Assembly (NCBI RefSeq): GCF_016612535.1
Contig: NZ_JAENXS010000006.1
Coordinates: 96,544-160,543, forward strand
DNA length: 64,000 nt
Source of the DNA: Bradyrhizobium diazoefficiens
GTDB taxonomy: Bacteria; Pseudomonadota; Alphaproteobacteria; Rhizobiales; Xanthobacteraceae
Direction: 5' to 3'
Shown: one piece after another, positions 45,510 through 55,142 of the stretch
Numbering within the stretch: position 1 is the stretch's first letter
Layout: the number at the start of each line of letters is the position of its first letter
Program-made: the position numbers and the translations under genes
Notes under the pieces: generated by a model
Told to the model about the DNA's origin: nothing
Seen by the model: only the letters and a program-made list of their open reading frames with translations
The model's database searches: none

Positions 45510-45987
45510 TACATTCTCCATTCCATCTGCGAACCCGTCGCCTTCGATAAGCGCGGCGCAATGGGCGGTCTAACGAAATCGGCGGAACTTGAGATGCCGC
45601 GCGAGGCATTCCGGGCAGCTCGGTCGTCTGCTCCGGCCACCAAACCACTACCGACGCCACTTGTGCAGCTACCAAGTCAGATGGGTTGGCTAGATCGAAG
45701 CGCCGCGCAATGTAGGAGGTGATAAGGAACGATCGCGCACTGGCCAGAGGCCGGTGTGGCAAATGTCTTCGCCATGATGTTGAAGTGACGGGCTGTAGCG
45801 GCCTTACTCCACCCCTCGAACCACAAAAACAACTTGGCACCTCGACCCTTCAGCGTCATGGGCATTCTTGTGGGTGTCTGTTCGGTTCTCCGCGACTCGC
45901 TCATGTTCGGCGAGTTCAGATTTCTCGGCTAGGACAGAATGGACAACAGCAATGCGGCTCAAATTCTCAAAATTGAGGAGTCTCTTT
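45510..45987. other. Composition boundary gap
   Basis: About 480 bases of low-information sequence. At its right edge composition shifts sharply to the high-GC, C/G-ending codons of the acyl-CoA dehydrogenase gene, suggesting a junction. Confidence 0.35.
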
Positions 45988-47223
45988 ATGGATTTCACCA
46001 TCTCGCCCAAACAAACGGAATGGCTCGAGCGCGTGCAGTCCTTCATGACCAAGCACGTGCGTCCGGCGGTGCCTGTTTATGACGAGCAGGATCGCAACGG
46101 CGAGCGCTGGAAGGTGATCCCGGTCCTGGAGGACCTCAAGAAAAAGGCGAAGGCCGAGGGCCTCTGGAACATGTTCATGCCGCCGAACGAACATGAGGAT
46201 GACGAATTCCGCGGTGCAGGATTGACCAACCTCGAATACGCGCTGCTGTCGGAGGAGATGGGCCACATCTCCTGGGCCTCGGAAGTGTTCAACTGCTCCG
46301 CGCCCGACACCGGCAACATGGAAGTGTTCATGCGCTACGGCTCCAGGGAGCAGAAGCGCAAATGGCTGCGGCGGCTGATGGACGGTGAGATCCGCTCCGC
46401 CTTCCTGATGACGGAGCCGGCGGTGGCCTCGTCGGACGCCACCAACATCGAGACCCGCATCGAGAAGGATGGCGATCACTACGTCATCAACGGCCGCAAA
46501 TGGTGGTCGTCCGGCGTCGGCGATCCCCGCTGCAAGGTCGCGATCCTGATGGGCAAGACCGATTTCAACGCCGCAAAACATCAGCAGCAGTCGCAGATCC
46601 TGGTTCCGCTCGACACGCCGGGCATCAAGGTCGAGAAGATGCTCCCCGTATTCGGCTTCGACGGCGCGCCGCACGGCCACGCCCAGGTGTTGCTCGAGAA
46701 CGTGCGCGTGCCGAATGAGAACATCCTGCTCGGAGAAGGCCGCGGCTTCGAGATCGCGCAGGGCCGTCTCGGCCCGGGCCGCATCCATCACTGCATGCGC
46801 ACGATCGGCAAGGCCGAGGAGGCGCTGGAGAAGATGGTGAAGCGGCTTGCCTCGCGCACCGCTTTCGGCAAGAGGATCGTCGAGCATTCGGTGTGGGAGC
46901 AGCGCATCGGCGAAGCTCGCACCAACATCGAGATGACGCGTCTGCTCTGCCTCAAGGCCGCCGACATGATGGACAAGGTCGGCAACAAGATCGCGCAGGC
47001 CGAGATCGCCATGATCAAGGTCGCAGCGCCCAACATGGCCCTGAAAATCATCGACGAGGCGATCCAGGCCTTCGGCGGCGCGGGCGTCTCGGATGAAGCG
47101 GGCCTTGCCAAGGACTACGCCCACATCCGCACGCTGCGGCTCGCCGACGGTCCGGACGAGGTGCACAACCGCGCCATTGCCAGACTTGAAGTCCGGAAGT
47201 ATGCAAACTCCTCCAAGCACTAA
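45988..47223 (+). CDS. Acyl-CoA dehydrogenase, ACAD10/11-like
   Basis: A complete 411-residue flavoprotein. It has [20 protein letters not shown] (FAD/substrate loop), [49 protein letters not shown] and the C-terminal [20 protein letters not shown] then [13 protein letters not shown]. These stretches match the ACAD10/11 subgroup. The start has gaggag eight bases upstream. Paired with an APH-type kinase 161 bases downstream, a known arrangement: in ACAD10/11 and the bacterial Lva pathway, the kinase phosphorylates 4-hydroxyacyl-CoA and the dehydrogenase-like enzyme eliminates phosphate. Codon use is strongly G/C-ending, like housekeeping Bradyrhizobium genes and unlike the surrounding island. 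Confidence 0.9.
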   Translation: MDFTISPKQTEWLERVQSFMTKHVRPAVPVYDEQDRNGERWKVIPVLEDLKKKAKAEGLWNMFMPPNEHEDDEFRGAGLTNLEYALLSEEMGHISWASEVFNCSAPDTGNMEVFMRYGSREQKRKWLRRLMDGEIRSAFLMTEPAVASSDATNIETRIEKDGDHYVINGRKWWSSGVGDPRCKVAILMGKTDFNAAKHQQQSQILVPLDTPGIKVEKMLPVFGFDGAPHGHAQVLLENVRVPNENILLGEGRGFEIAQGRLGPGRIHHCMRTIGKAEEALEKMVKRLASRTAFGKRIVEHSVWEQRIGEARTNIEMTRLLCLKAADMMDKVGNKIAQAEIAMIKVAAPNMALKIIDEAIQAFGGAGVSDEAGLAKDYAHIRTLRLADGPDEVHNRAIARLEVRKYANSSKH

Positions 47224-47384
47224 GGACGGTGGAGAGCGCACCCTCGCTCTCGTTGCCGTCATTCCGGCAAGGTCCGAAGAACCACACCCGGAATCTCGAA
47301 ATTCCACAATGCGCAGTTGCGGATAGCGGTTCGCCTTTTCGAGGCGCCCCGAAGCGACGGGAAATAAGAAAAACGGGGAGCGTC

Positions 47385-48443
47385 ATGGCTGGCGGCGTCA
47401 AGAAAGACGAGGAGTTCTCGGGCACCAAGCCGGTCGAGGAGCGGCATCGCATCGACGAGCTGCGGCTCGAGGCCTGGATGCGCGACAGCGTCGAAGGCTA
47501 TGAGGGCCCGCTGGTCGTCCTTCAATTCAAGGGCGGTCAGTCCAATCCGACCTACCGGCTCAACACGCCGAAGCGCTCCTACGTGATGCGCCGCAAGCCG
47601 TTCGGCAAATTGCTGCCCTCTGCGCATGCGGTCGATCGCGAATATCGCGTCATCGCGGCGCTCGGCAAGCAGGGCTTTCCGGTCGCCCACGCCTACGCGC
47701 TGTGCCAGGATGACAGCATCATCGGCGCTGCCTTCTACATCATGTCGATGGAAGAGGGCCGCGTGTTCTGGGATCCGTCGCTGCCGAGCCAGGATAACGA
47801 TGCCCGCCGCAAGATCTTCACCAGCAAGATCGAGACGCTGGCCAAATTGCACATGTACGATCCCACAGCGATCGGCCTCGGCGAGTTCGGCAAGCCCGGC
47901 AATTATTTCGCGCGCCAGATCGACCGCTGGACCAAGCAGTATCGGGCGTCCGAAACCCAGCACATTCCGGAGTTCGAGAAGGTCGCCGAATGGCTGCCCA
48001 AGACCGTGCCGGAGCAGGCCCGCGTCTCGATCGTCCACGGCGACTATCGTCTCGACAATATGATTTTTCACCCGACGGAACCGCGCGTGCAGGCCGTGCT
48101 CGATTGGGAGCTGTCGACACTCGGCGATCCCATGGCCGACTTCACCTATCTGCTGATGCAGTGGGTCATGCCGGGCCTCGACGGCGCCGACGTCAAGGCG
48201 CTCAACATCCCGAGCGTGGAGGAGGCCGCGCAGATCTATTGCAACGTCACCAGGATGACGGTGCCGGATCTTAACTGGTACTTTGCCTACAATCTGTTCC
48301 GCCTCGCCGGCATCACGCAAGGCATTGCGGGCCGCGTCCGCGACGGCACCGCGGCGAATGCCAAGGCGCTGGAATCCGCCAAGCGCACCGTACCGCTGTC
48401 GAAGGCGTCGTGGGACTACGCGCAGAAGGCGGGCGCGGTGTAG
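47385..48443 (+). CDS. APH-family phosphotransferase (ACAD10/11 kinase-like)
   Basis: The 352-residue protein has an aminoglycoside-phosphotransferase/choline-kinase fold. FKGGQSNPTYRL is the nucleotide loop, SYVMRRKPFGKLLPSAHAVD includes the ATP lysine, SIVHGDYRLDNMIFHP is the Brenner-type catalytic loop (HGDxxxxN), and AVLDWELSTLGDPMADFTYL is the metal-binding DxE/D segment. In tandem with an ACAD10/11-like dehydrogenase it most likely phosphorylates hydroxyacyl-CoAs rather than antibiotics. Start at ATG 47,385 with ggggag upstream. Core-like codon use, as in its partner. Confidence 0.9.
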   Translation: MAGGVKKDEEFSGTKPVEERHRIDELRLEAWMRDSVEGYEGPLVVLQFKGGQSNPTYRLNTPKRSYVMRRKPFGKLLPSAHAVDREYRVIAALGKQGFPVAHAYALCQDDSIIGAAFYIMSMEEGRVFWDPSLPSQDNDARRKIFTSKIETLAKLHMYDPTAIGLGEFGKPGNYFARQIDRWTKQYRASETQHIPEFEKVAEWLPKTVPEQARVSIVHGDYRLDNMIFHPTEPRVQAVLDWELSTLGDPMADFTYLLMQWVMPGLDGADVKALNIPSVEEAAQIYCNVTRMTVPDLNWYFAYNLFRLAGITQGIAGRVRDGTAANAKALESAKRTVPLSKASWDYAQKAGAV

Positions 48444-48586
48444 ACAAAGCTTCCCAACCAACTCACCGTCGCTTGTCGCAAAGCGCAAGCTTTGCACAAT
48501 CAGGGTGAAATCATCCTATGCTGGCGAAGAGTTGTGGGAGAGAGCGATCCCGGAATCACATGCGAACTTCTCGTCACGTTCGAACC

Positions 48587-49384
48587 TCAGCCTCGGGAAG
48601 CACTACCGGAACGAGTGTCGGGCCCTCCGTTTGCCTGAACCCTTTCAACGAGCCATTTCGGTGGCGTGATGCGCGGAGGAAGGAACAGGGCGCGATAAAG
48701 CCGGTTGAGTTGTTCGGCGCTGCGTGGAATGTCGGCCGATTCCAAGAGCTCGGTCATCATGCGCTTGGAATAGAAGCGAGGCTCGCGCTTACCCTCGCCT
48801 ATCAGCGCGGCCTGAGATTGCCGGGTAAGGGATCCATCTAATAGGCGCAGCCACACCTCACAGAAAAGCGCGTAGGCATAGTGTTGCGCTCTGGTCTCTA
48901 GGGAGAGAGCAGCCTCTGAGGGCAACACGGGGAACTGCAACTCGCCGATAATATCCCCCCTATCAGCCAGCTCGGAAAGGTAATGAACGGTCACTCCGAA
49001 GCTCTTGTCGTCATTGAGTATGGCATGCGTCCGCGTAAAACTGCCGCGGTATTGGGGCAGTGGAGCCGGATGGAGATTGATTCCTCCTTGATCAAAGCGC
49101 GAAAGAGTATGGGCGGAGAATATCTTGGGCCAAATCACGCTGACAAGAAAGCTTCCATGGCAGGGAATGTCGTCGATTGACTCGAAATATGGTATTCCAT
49201 ATCGGTCTGCGACTTCCCAAAGCTCTTCGGTGGTTTCGTCGCTCCACCACGTTTTCTCGTTTCGGTTTGCGCCGAGAATTGCTGAGACTAGATCTTTCCC
49301 GCAGGTTTCGATGATAAACAAAATGCAACGGGTTGCGAGTCCCCTGGTGCCAACAAATACGAGTCTCTTACCTATAATGGACAT
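48587..49384 (-). CDS. Formyltransferase-family protein
   Basis: A 265-residue protein with the formyl-transferase core: GGINLHPAPLPQYRGSFTRT (the H-P-x-L-P-x-Y-R-G motif that binds N10-formyltetrahydrofolate and carries the catalytic His/Asp network), ILNDDKSFGVTVHYLSELAD and RGDIIGE. The Asn of the N-x-H-P motif is present. It lacks the C-terminal tRNA-binding domain size of Fmt (~310 aa), so a sugar-amine, amino-acid or hydroxylamine substrate is more likely than Met-tRNA. ATG 49,384 has gagg six bases upstream and is preferred to 49,396. Isolated on the minus strand between unrelated genes; substrate unknown. Confidence 0.8.
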   Translation of the reverse strand: MSIIGKRLVFVGTRGLATRCILFIIETCGKDLVSAILGANRNEKTWWSDETTEELWEVADRYGIPYFESIDDIPCHGSFLVSVIWPKIFSAHTLSRFDQGGINLHPAPLPQYRGSFTRTHAILNDDKSFGVTVHYLSELADRGDIIGELQFPVLPSEAALSLETRAQHYAYALFCEVWLRLLDGSLTRQSQAALIGEGKREPRFYSKRMMTELLESADIPRSAEQLNRLYRALFLPPRITPPKWLVERVQANGGPDTRSGSASRG

Positions 49385-49679
49385 TCTGGACCTCATCTCC
49401 TACCAAACAGCCTGCTCGGGCAATCCCCGTAATCAGCAAGCCGGCAAATGTCGTAAGATGCATCACAAACTTCCTCCTCTTCGGGAAGCTTGCAAACCGT
49501 ATGATCAACTTAGTTGGCAGGACCCGACAAGACCGTAAACTATCATTTCTAGCAGATTGAAAAACCTCGATGGGAGAGCAACGCTGCGCCACAGCCGTTC
49601 GCCGAATACATGGTCCCAGCGAGCGCGGTTGACCTCCGTGCCGATGGCGACGCGGTTGCTGGCGAGGTGAAATCTCATT

Positions 49680-50912
49680 ATGAATGATACACCAAACATC
49701 AAGGATCGCGGGCCTCGCCTACTGGACTCTGCCGGTCACGCTTGCACGTCCTCTCGGGCATCACTCAAGACCGTTAGCCAGATGTTGAACAGCATGTACT
49801 CCCGTGTCTCCGGCCAAGCGGCCCTCAACCGCGGGACGATCGCGTTTCGCGGCATCACCAAGCGATTCGGCTCGGTCGTCGCCGTCGACGGGATCGACCT
49901 GGAGGTTGGCGCTGGCGAATTCCTCTCGCTTCTCGGTCCATCAGGTTCGGGCAAGAGCACATTGTTGATGATAGTGGCCGGATTCGAAACGCCGACGTCT
50001 GGTTCGATCGCCGTAGGCGAGCGGGACCTCACGTACGTCGCGCCGAATAAGCGCGGGATCGGTATGGTGTTCCAGCGCTACGCCCTGTTTCCGCACATGA
50101 CCGTCGCGCAGAACGTTGCCTTTCCACTCAGAATGCGCGGCGTGCTCAAAACCGAGATCGGCCCCCGCGTCGAGCGCGCGCTCGCGCTCGTACACTTGCA
50201 ACACTATGGTGCCCGGATGCCGGGCCAGCTTTCCGGCGGTCAGCAGCAGCGCGTCGCGGTGGCGCGTGCGCTGGTCTTTGAGCCGCGGGTGCTGCTGATG
50301 GACGAACCGCTCGGCGCACTCGACAAGAAGCTGCGCGAGGAACTGCAGATCGAGATCAAGAAGCTGCATGAGAGGCTCGGGGTCACGATCATTTACGTGA
50401 CGCATGACCAGGAAGAGGCGCTGACGATGTCCGATCGCATCGCCGTGATGGACAAAGGCAAAATCCAGCAGGTCGGTAGCCCAACAGCGCTCTACCATGC
50501 CCCCAATAGCAGCTTCGTCGCCGACTTCATAGGCAAGATGAACTTCCTCAACGGCTACGTGCAGGCAATCGACGAAGCCCGGGTGAATATCCTTGTCGCC
50601 GGCGGCATCGTCGGAATCCCGCGCTCGCAGCTCGCGCCCGGAACAGCGCTTGTTACAGGGCAGCCAATTCGGATCGCCGCGCGTCCCGAAAGCATCGCCG
50701 TTACGGAGACCTCTGCGGGCTCAATTTCCGGCGAAATCGAGACGTCTGTCTTCCTGGGCTCGCACCGCAAGCTGATTGTGCGAACCGATGACGGAACGCA
50801 GCTTCAAATTCAGGTACCGTCCTCCTCTCGCGCCTCCAACGAGCCGAGGCGCGGCCGGACTCATCTCACCATCGATGCGACAGCCGTCCGCCTGTTTCCG
50901 CACGAGGTCTGA
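49680..50912 (+). CDS. ABC transporter ATP-binding protein, polyamine/opine type
   Basis: A PotA-like ATPase (410 residues from 49,680; the ATGs at 49,782 or 49,794 would give the more usual ~372). Walker A GPSGSGKST, Q-loop VFQRYALFPHMTV, signature LSGGQQQRVAVARAL, Walker B VLLMDEPLGALD and switch VTHDQEEALTMSDR are intact, followed by a TOBE domain. It powers import with the two permeases just downstream (3-base and 2-base spacings). No binding protein is in this operon; a candidate is encoded at 55,139-56,194 on the other strand. Likely cargo: a polyamine or related amine (inferred from family). Confidence 0.9.
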   Translation: MNDTPNIKDRGPRLLDSAGHACTSSRASLKTVSQMLNSMYSRVSGQAALNRGTIAFRGITKRFGSVVAVDGIDLEVGAGEFLSLLGPSGSGKSTLLMIVAGFETPTSGSIAVGERDLTYVAPNKRGIGMVFQRYALFPHMTVAQNVAFPLRMRGVLKTEIGPRVERALALVHLQHYGARMPGQLSGGQQQRVAVARALVFEPRVLLMDEPLGALDKKLREELQIEIKKLHERLGVTIIYVTHDQEEALTMSDRIAVMDKGKIQQVGSPTALYHAPNSSFVADFIGKMNFLNGYVQAIDEARVNILVAGGIVGIPRSQLAPGTALVTGQPIRIAARPESIAVTETSAGSISGEIETSVFLGSHRKLIVRTDDGTQLQIQVPSSSRASNEPRRGRTHLTIDATAVRLFPHEV

Positions 50913-50914
50913 GC

Positions 50915-51781
50915 ATGGAACCCTCCCCGAATACCTCATCCGACATATCGAATGCCGGGCAGCTTTCGCGTGGCCTGTCGCTCGGTCTGGCCTTGCCACT
51001 TGTCTTGCTGCTCGGCTTCGCTTTCCTCCTGCCGATCGGCAAGCTGCTGCTGGGCAGCGTCTTCGCGCCGAAGGCGACGGCCGAGCACTATGTAAGGATC
51101 GCGCAGGAACCGGTCTTTTTACGCATCCTTCTGCGCACGATCCAGACCGCGGCCGTCGTCACGATCTCCTCCTTCATACTCGGCTATCCGGTCGCGATCG
51201 TGATGGCCCGGCTCCAAGGACTGGCCGCCATGCTGATCGGGGCCTGCGTGCTGATCCCGCTCTGGACGAGCGTGCTGGTGCGATCCTATGCTTGGATCGT
51301 GCTGCTTCAGCGCAACGGCATCGTCAACAGTGCGCTCAAGAGCTGGGGGCTGATCGACCAACCCCTCCGGCTGATCTACACTGAGGGCGCTGTCATCCTA
51401 GCGATGACGCATGTGCTCCTGCCCTACATGATCCTGCCGATCTTCACGTCAATAAAGTCAATCCCGCCGGAGCTCGATCGCGTTGCGCGCAATCTCGGTG
51501 CCTGTTCTTGGAGGAGCTTCGTTTCCGTCACACTCCCGCTCAGCTTGCCCGGAATCTATGCGGGCGCGATCATGGTGTTCATTCTCTCGCTTGGCCTCTA
51601 CATCACTCCGGCCTTGGTCGGCGGTCCGCAAAACCTGACCATGGCCACACTGATTGGCCAGCAGACGACTGATATGCTGAACTGGCCCTTCGCCGGAGCG
51701 CTCTCCGGCCTGCTGTTGGCGGTTACGCTCGCTCTCGTCGGGGCGTTCAAGCGATTCCTGCGTTTCGGAAAGGGCGCCTGA
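50915..51781 (+). CDS. ABC transporter permease (PotB-like)
   Basis: A 288-residue inner-membrane protein with six or so hydrophobic segments. The cytoplasmic EAA loop reads ARNLGACSWRSFVSVTLPLS, the contact site for the ATPase. It starts three bases after the ATPase stop. It matches the first permease of PotABC-type importers. Confidence 0.88.
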   Translation: MEPSPNTSSDISNAGQLSRGLSLGLALPLVLLLGFAFLLPIGKLLLGSVFAPKATAEHYVRIAQEPVFLRILLRTIQTAAVVTISSFILGYPVAIVMARLQGLAAMLIGACVLIPLWTSVLVRSYAWIVLLQRNGIVNSALKSWGLIDQPLRLIYTEGAVILAMTHVLLPYMILPIFTSIKSIPPELDRVARNLGACSWRSFVSVTLPLSLPGIYAGAIMVFILSLGLYITPALVGGPQNLTMATLIGQQTTDMLNWPFAGALSGLLLAVTLALVGAFKRFLRFGKGA

Positions 51782-51782
51782 T

Positions 51783-52640
51783 ATGCCGGTCACAGCCTCT
51801 ACCTTCCCGACGTACAGTGGCTTCGGCCGCAGGAGGATGGAAAGGATTCGGTCCCTGTCGTTCGGGCGCTGCCTTCTCAATCTTTTCGTTGCTCTCGTCT
51901 TGGCCTTCCTGTTGCTGCCGACTCTGCTCGTCGTGCCGATGTCACTCGGCGAAGCTTCCTATATCCAATTCCCGCCAAAAGGCCTGACGCTGAAATGGTA
52001 CCGGGTCTATTTCGGCGACATGGACTGGATGAGCGCAACATGGTTCAGCCTGCGCATCGCACTGGCTACGACGGCAGCGGCAACCATCATCGGGATGCTG
52101 GCGTCCATCGCCATCGTGCGCGGCAAGCTGCCGGGCGCCCAGGCGATCCAGGCGCTGACGCTCGCCCCCCTGATCGTCCCGCATATCGTGCTCGCGGTCG
52201 CACTGTATCTTGTCTTCGCGCCGCTCGGCCTCACCGGCAATTTTGTCGGGTTTGCAATTGCCCATACGATGCTGTCGGTGCCCTATATCCTGCTGACCGT
52301 GACGGCGGCACTCCAGCGCATTGATCCTATCCTCGAACTCGCGGCGCTCAACTGCGGCGCGTCGCGAGCCCAGGGCTACGTCCATGTCGTGCTGCCCAAT
52401 ATCGCTCCGGGCGTTGCTGCCGGCGCGGTCTTCGCCTTCCTCGCCTCCTTCGACGAAGCGACCGTCGCCTTCTTCATCTCCGGCGTCGAAGGCAAGACGC
52501 TCACGCGCAAGCTGTTCGAGGACATTGACTATAACCTGACGCCGGTCATTGCAGCCGCATCGACCGTCACAGTCGTCCTGTCGCTCGTTTTGATGGGCGG
52601 CGTCGAGTGGCTGCGCGCACGCAGTGCTACCTCGGCGTAG
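51783..52640 (+). CDS. ABC transporter permease (PotC-like)
   Basis: A 285-residue inner-membrane protein with about six hydrophobic segments and an EAA loop ALNCGASRAQGYVHVVLPNI. It begins two bases after the first permease and completes the transmembrane channel of the importer. The C-terminal part FDEATVAFFISGVEGKTLTR is typical of the PotC side of the family. Confidence 0.88.
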   Translation: MPVTASTFPTYSGFGRRRMERIRSLSFGRCLLNLFVALVLAFLLLPTLLVVPMSLGEASYIQFPPKGLTLKWYRVYFGDMDWMSATWFSLRIALATTAAATIIGMLASIAIVRGKLPGAQAIQALTLAPLIVPHIVLAVALYLVFAPLGLTGNFVGFAIAHTMLSVPYILLTVTAALQRIDPILELAALNCGASRAQGYVHVVLPNIAPGVAAGAVFAFLASFDEATVAFFISGVEGKTLTRKLFEDIDYNLTPVIAAASTVTVVLSLVLMGGVEWLRARSATSA

Positions 52641-52779
52641 AGTGCAACAAGCCCGAACAGGCATGCGACTGCGAATTGCACATCGCCAGAGGAGGCCCCG
52701 CATGACCGGTAGAAGCAATTCCACGCGCGTTGATCGTCTAGTGCAAGGATGATCGCGGCTGAGGTAAAGCGACACGGTC
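52641..52779. terminator. End of the ABC transporter operon
   Basis: A 140-base spacer before the group II intron tail. No strong hairpin is visible; transcription end is inferred from the change of strand and content. Confidence 0.15.
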
Positions 52780-53010
52780 GTGTGAGACTTTCTAGGTTAT
52801 TGCTGCCGGCCACGATCGGGCCTGCGGCCACGTTCTCTGGTTCACCCTGCAAGCCAGTGATAGACGTGCTTGTATTTTCGCTCCAGCCAAATTCCTGACG
52901 TACGGTTCATGCGGCGTGCCAGCGAATAGAGCGCTCTGAGTAGTGTATTTGCCATAGTAAGCGATCCACCCCAACCATCGCGTATAGCTCGCGAGCAATA
53001 TCGTCCACTG
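52780..53010 (-). mobile_element. 3' tail of a group II intron maturase
   Basis: On the minus strand, LGWIAYYGKY in one frame and SALYSLARRMNRTSGIWLER then KYKHVYHWLAG in the next match the C-terminal maturase domain of group II intron reverse transcriptases (GWxxYYG...SALY...LxxRMN..L..WxxRKYKxL). A frameshift separates the two parts; the RT domain and intron RNA ends are not present. Confidence 0.55.
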
Positions 53011-53285
53011 TCATTCCGGTTCGCCTACGTCGGCCGCACGGCGTTCAGCTCGTGATAAGGTACCGAGAAGCGTGCTCTATTGACAGCTCACGGGTTGCAG
53101 CGGTTTCGAAGAGCGCTCGACTGTGGATCAAGACGGAGGCGGGCTTGTGGGTCGCGGCGCTGCAGGATCCCGGCGCGTCTCGGCAAGCCCAAAATCGTTC
53201 GCAGGGCACCAAGTAGCTTGTGACGGAGAACTGGCGCGGTCGCGCTTTTCCCGCTATTTGACGCATCACGCAACACAAGGAAACC
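53011..53285. other. Spacer
   Basis: Short gap with no recognisable feature. Confidence 0.3.
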
Positions 53286-53890
53286 ATGCCGGGGCACTTG
53301 CTAGCAGAGGCCGTGACGCCGATCGTGCGTCAATCCAATCTGGGCGAACTGACTTACGAGCGGCTCAAGCAGATTATCGTGGCGCGCTCCTTTCCGCCCA
53401 ACGAGAAGCTGACGGTCAGGTCCGTGACGGCTGCGCTTGGTGTGAGCACACCGCTGGCACGCGGATGCGATCAACCGACTTCTGATCGAAGGCTCACGCG
53501 TCAACGAGGGACTCAAAGACGGTCACACTACCATCTCTTATGGTGGAGGCTCTCGACGAGATCACCGCGACCTGGCTCGGGCTCGAAGAATTGGCCGCCG
53601 AGCGCTCGCTCCTGAAACATCACCCGTTCTGACATCGCCGGCCTTGAGCAGATGCAGAAGGCTATCAATGCCGGCCTCAACCACGGCGTTTATTGCGAAG
53701 TCCTGCGGGTCAATCGCGAGTTCCACTTCCTGATCCGCCAACGCTTCGGCTGGACGCGTCTCGTCGGGCTGATCGAATCGCTCTGGCTTCGGCTGGGTCC
53801 CTCGCTGAACGGCCTTTATCCCGGCTATGCGCAAGAGCGGCGCGACGTTTCGAACCATATGGCCGCCATCGAGGGGCTGTGCATTTAGAA
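53286..53890 (+). pseudogene. GntR/FadR-type regulator pseudogene
   Basis: The N-terminal winged helix is intact (LTYERLKQIIVARSFPPNEK, LTVRSVTAALGVST), then frameshifts: AINRLLIEGSRVNEGLKDGH continues in another frame, EALDEITATWLGLEELAAER in a third, and an FCD-domain part (NREFHFLIRQRFGWTRLVGL, IESLWLRLGPSLNGLYP) in a fourth. At least three disruptions. It was probably the local regulator of the adjacent ABC importer and catabolic genes. Confidence 0.75.
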
Positions 53891-54386
53891 CGGCACGAAG
53901 GTGCGCGCCGCGGATGGAGCAAGATATCCGCGACGGCTACGGACCGTTGAAAGCCTTCGTCAGATCTACGCGCTAACGTGAGAGATCTCTCGGCACTCCC
54001 ATGCTGCCAATCCTCGGGCTTCAGAACTGGCACCGGTATTTTAGAAGGTTTCACATAGTCGAAACGCCCGACGACGCGTTTGACGGTGCCCGTCTTCTGC
54101 TTCGTAAGATCGTGCGCCCATTGCTGTTTCTATCCCATGGCGAGCGCTGCGTGACGCCGCCTTCGCAGAGAAGCCGACGATAAAACCGCTCGCTCATCGT
54201 AAGTTCAAACTCTCCCCTATGCGAACACCACCACATTGTAGAGTCCACGCTTTATCGCCCGGGCCACAGACGCGACGCCAAGGCCGTTCCAAACAGGTCT
54301 GCCCTGTTCATCATCTCTTCCTACTCCGATCGCCCGACGGGCGCTCCCTCCTTGTGTGGCGAATGCCGGCCGGGAACGGCCTTTCC
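53891..54386. other. Gap downstream of the GntR pseudogene
   Basis: About 500 bases with no recognisable gene; it contains the convergent end of the SDR operon. Confidence 0.35.
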
Positions 54387-55142
54387 TCAGCCCGGCTTGC
54401 CTCCGCCGACGCGCAGATAGGCGCCGGCGACGTAACTGGCCTGATCGGATAGAAGCCATGCGATCGCCTCTCCGATCTCCTCGGGTTCAGCGACGCGGCC
54501 GATTGGAATCCCGGTCGCGGCAGCTTCGAGCACGGCGACATCGGGCATCCCGGTGCGGGTCGCGCCGGGGCTCACCGTGTTGACGCGGATGCCTTCGCCC
54601 GCGAGCTCCTGGGCTAGACCGAGCGTCAAGCAATTGAGTGCGGCCTTCGAGACGGCATAGTGGATCTCGACATTGGGAGCGCCGCTTGTGGACAGCCCCG
54701 ACGAGACGTTGACGATGCCGCCCCCCTCCCCGCCGTTCTGCAACGACATGCGCGGGATCGCTTCGCGGATGCAGGCCATCGCGCCGAAGAGGTTGACGTC
54801 AAAGACCCGCCGGACCACAGCATCGGGAACGTCGACGTAGCGGCCGCGCATGCCGACGAGTCCAGCGCAGTTCACCAGTCCGCGCAGTCGCCCCAGTTCG
54901 GCGTCGCAGCGCGCGAACAGTTCCGCGACGGCGCCCGCATCGGTCACGTCGGCCTTGATCGCGGTCGCCCGCCCGCCTGACGCAACGATTCCTGCGACGA
55001 GGGCATGGGCCGCGTCGTCGGCAGCGACGTAGTTCACCGCGACCGCCCAGCCGCGCTGCGCAAGCAGACGGGAGGCGGCCGCGCCGATCCCCCTGCTGCC
55101 TCCGGTCACGATTGCAACAGCGCGGCTTGCATCCGCAGTCAT
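54387..55142 (-). CDS. Short-chain dehydrogenase/reductase
   Basis: A 251-residue classical SDR: AIVTGGSRGIGAAASRLLAQ is the TGxxxGxG nucleotide loop, LVNCAG the NNAG-like motif, VNVSSG supplies the catalytic Ser region and YAVSKAA the YxxxK pair. The closing LLSDQASYVAGAYLRVGGGK is typical of FabG-like enzymes. It reduces or oxidises a hydroxyl/carbonyl with NAD(P). Its ATG overlaps the TGA of the binding-protein gene (ATGA), so it is co-translated as the third gene of the MmgE/PrpD operon. Confidence 0.88.
   Translation of the reverse strand: MTADASRAVAIVTGGSRGIGAAASRLLAQRGWAVAVNYVAADDAAHALVAGIVASGGRATAIKADVTDAGAVAELFARCDAELGRLRGLVNCAGLVGMRGRYVDVPDAVVRRVFDVNLFGAMACIREAIPRMSLQNGGEGGGIVNVSSGLSTSGAPNVEIHYAVSKAALNCLTLGLAQELAGEGIRVNTVSPGATRTGMPDVAVLEAAATGIPIGRVAEPEEIGEAIAWLLSDQASYVAGAYLRVGGGKPG

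Noticed and set aside
45967..48497. Two long minus-strand frames opposite the dehydrogenase and kinase genes
   Set aside because: Both mirror high-GC coding sequence, contain no recognisable domains and would overlap intact enzymes completely.
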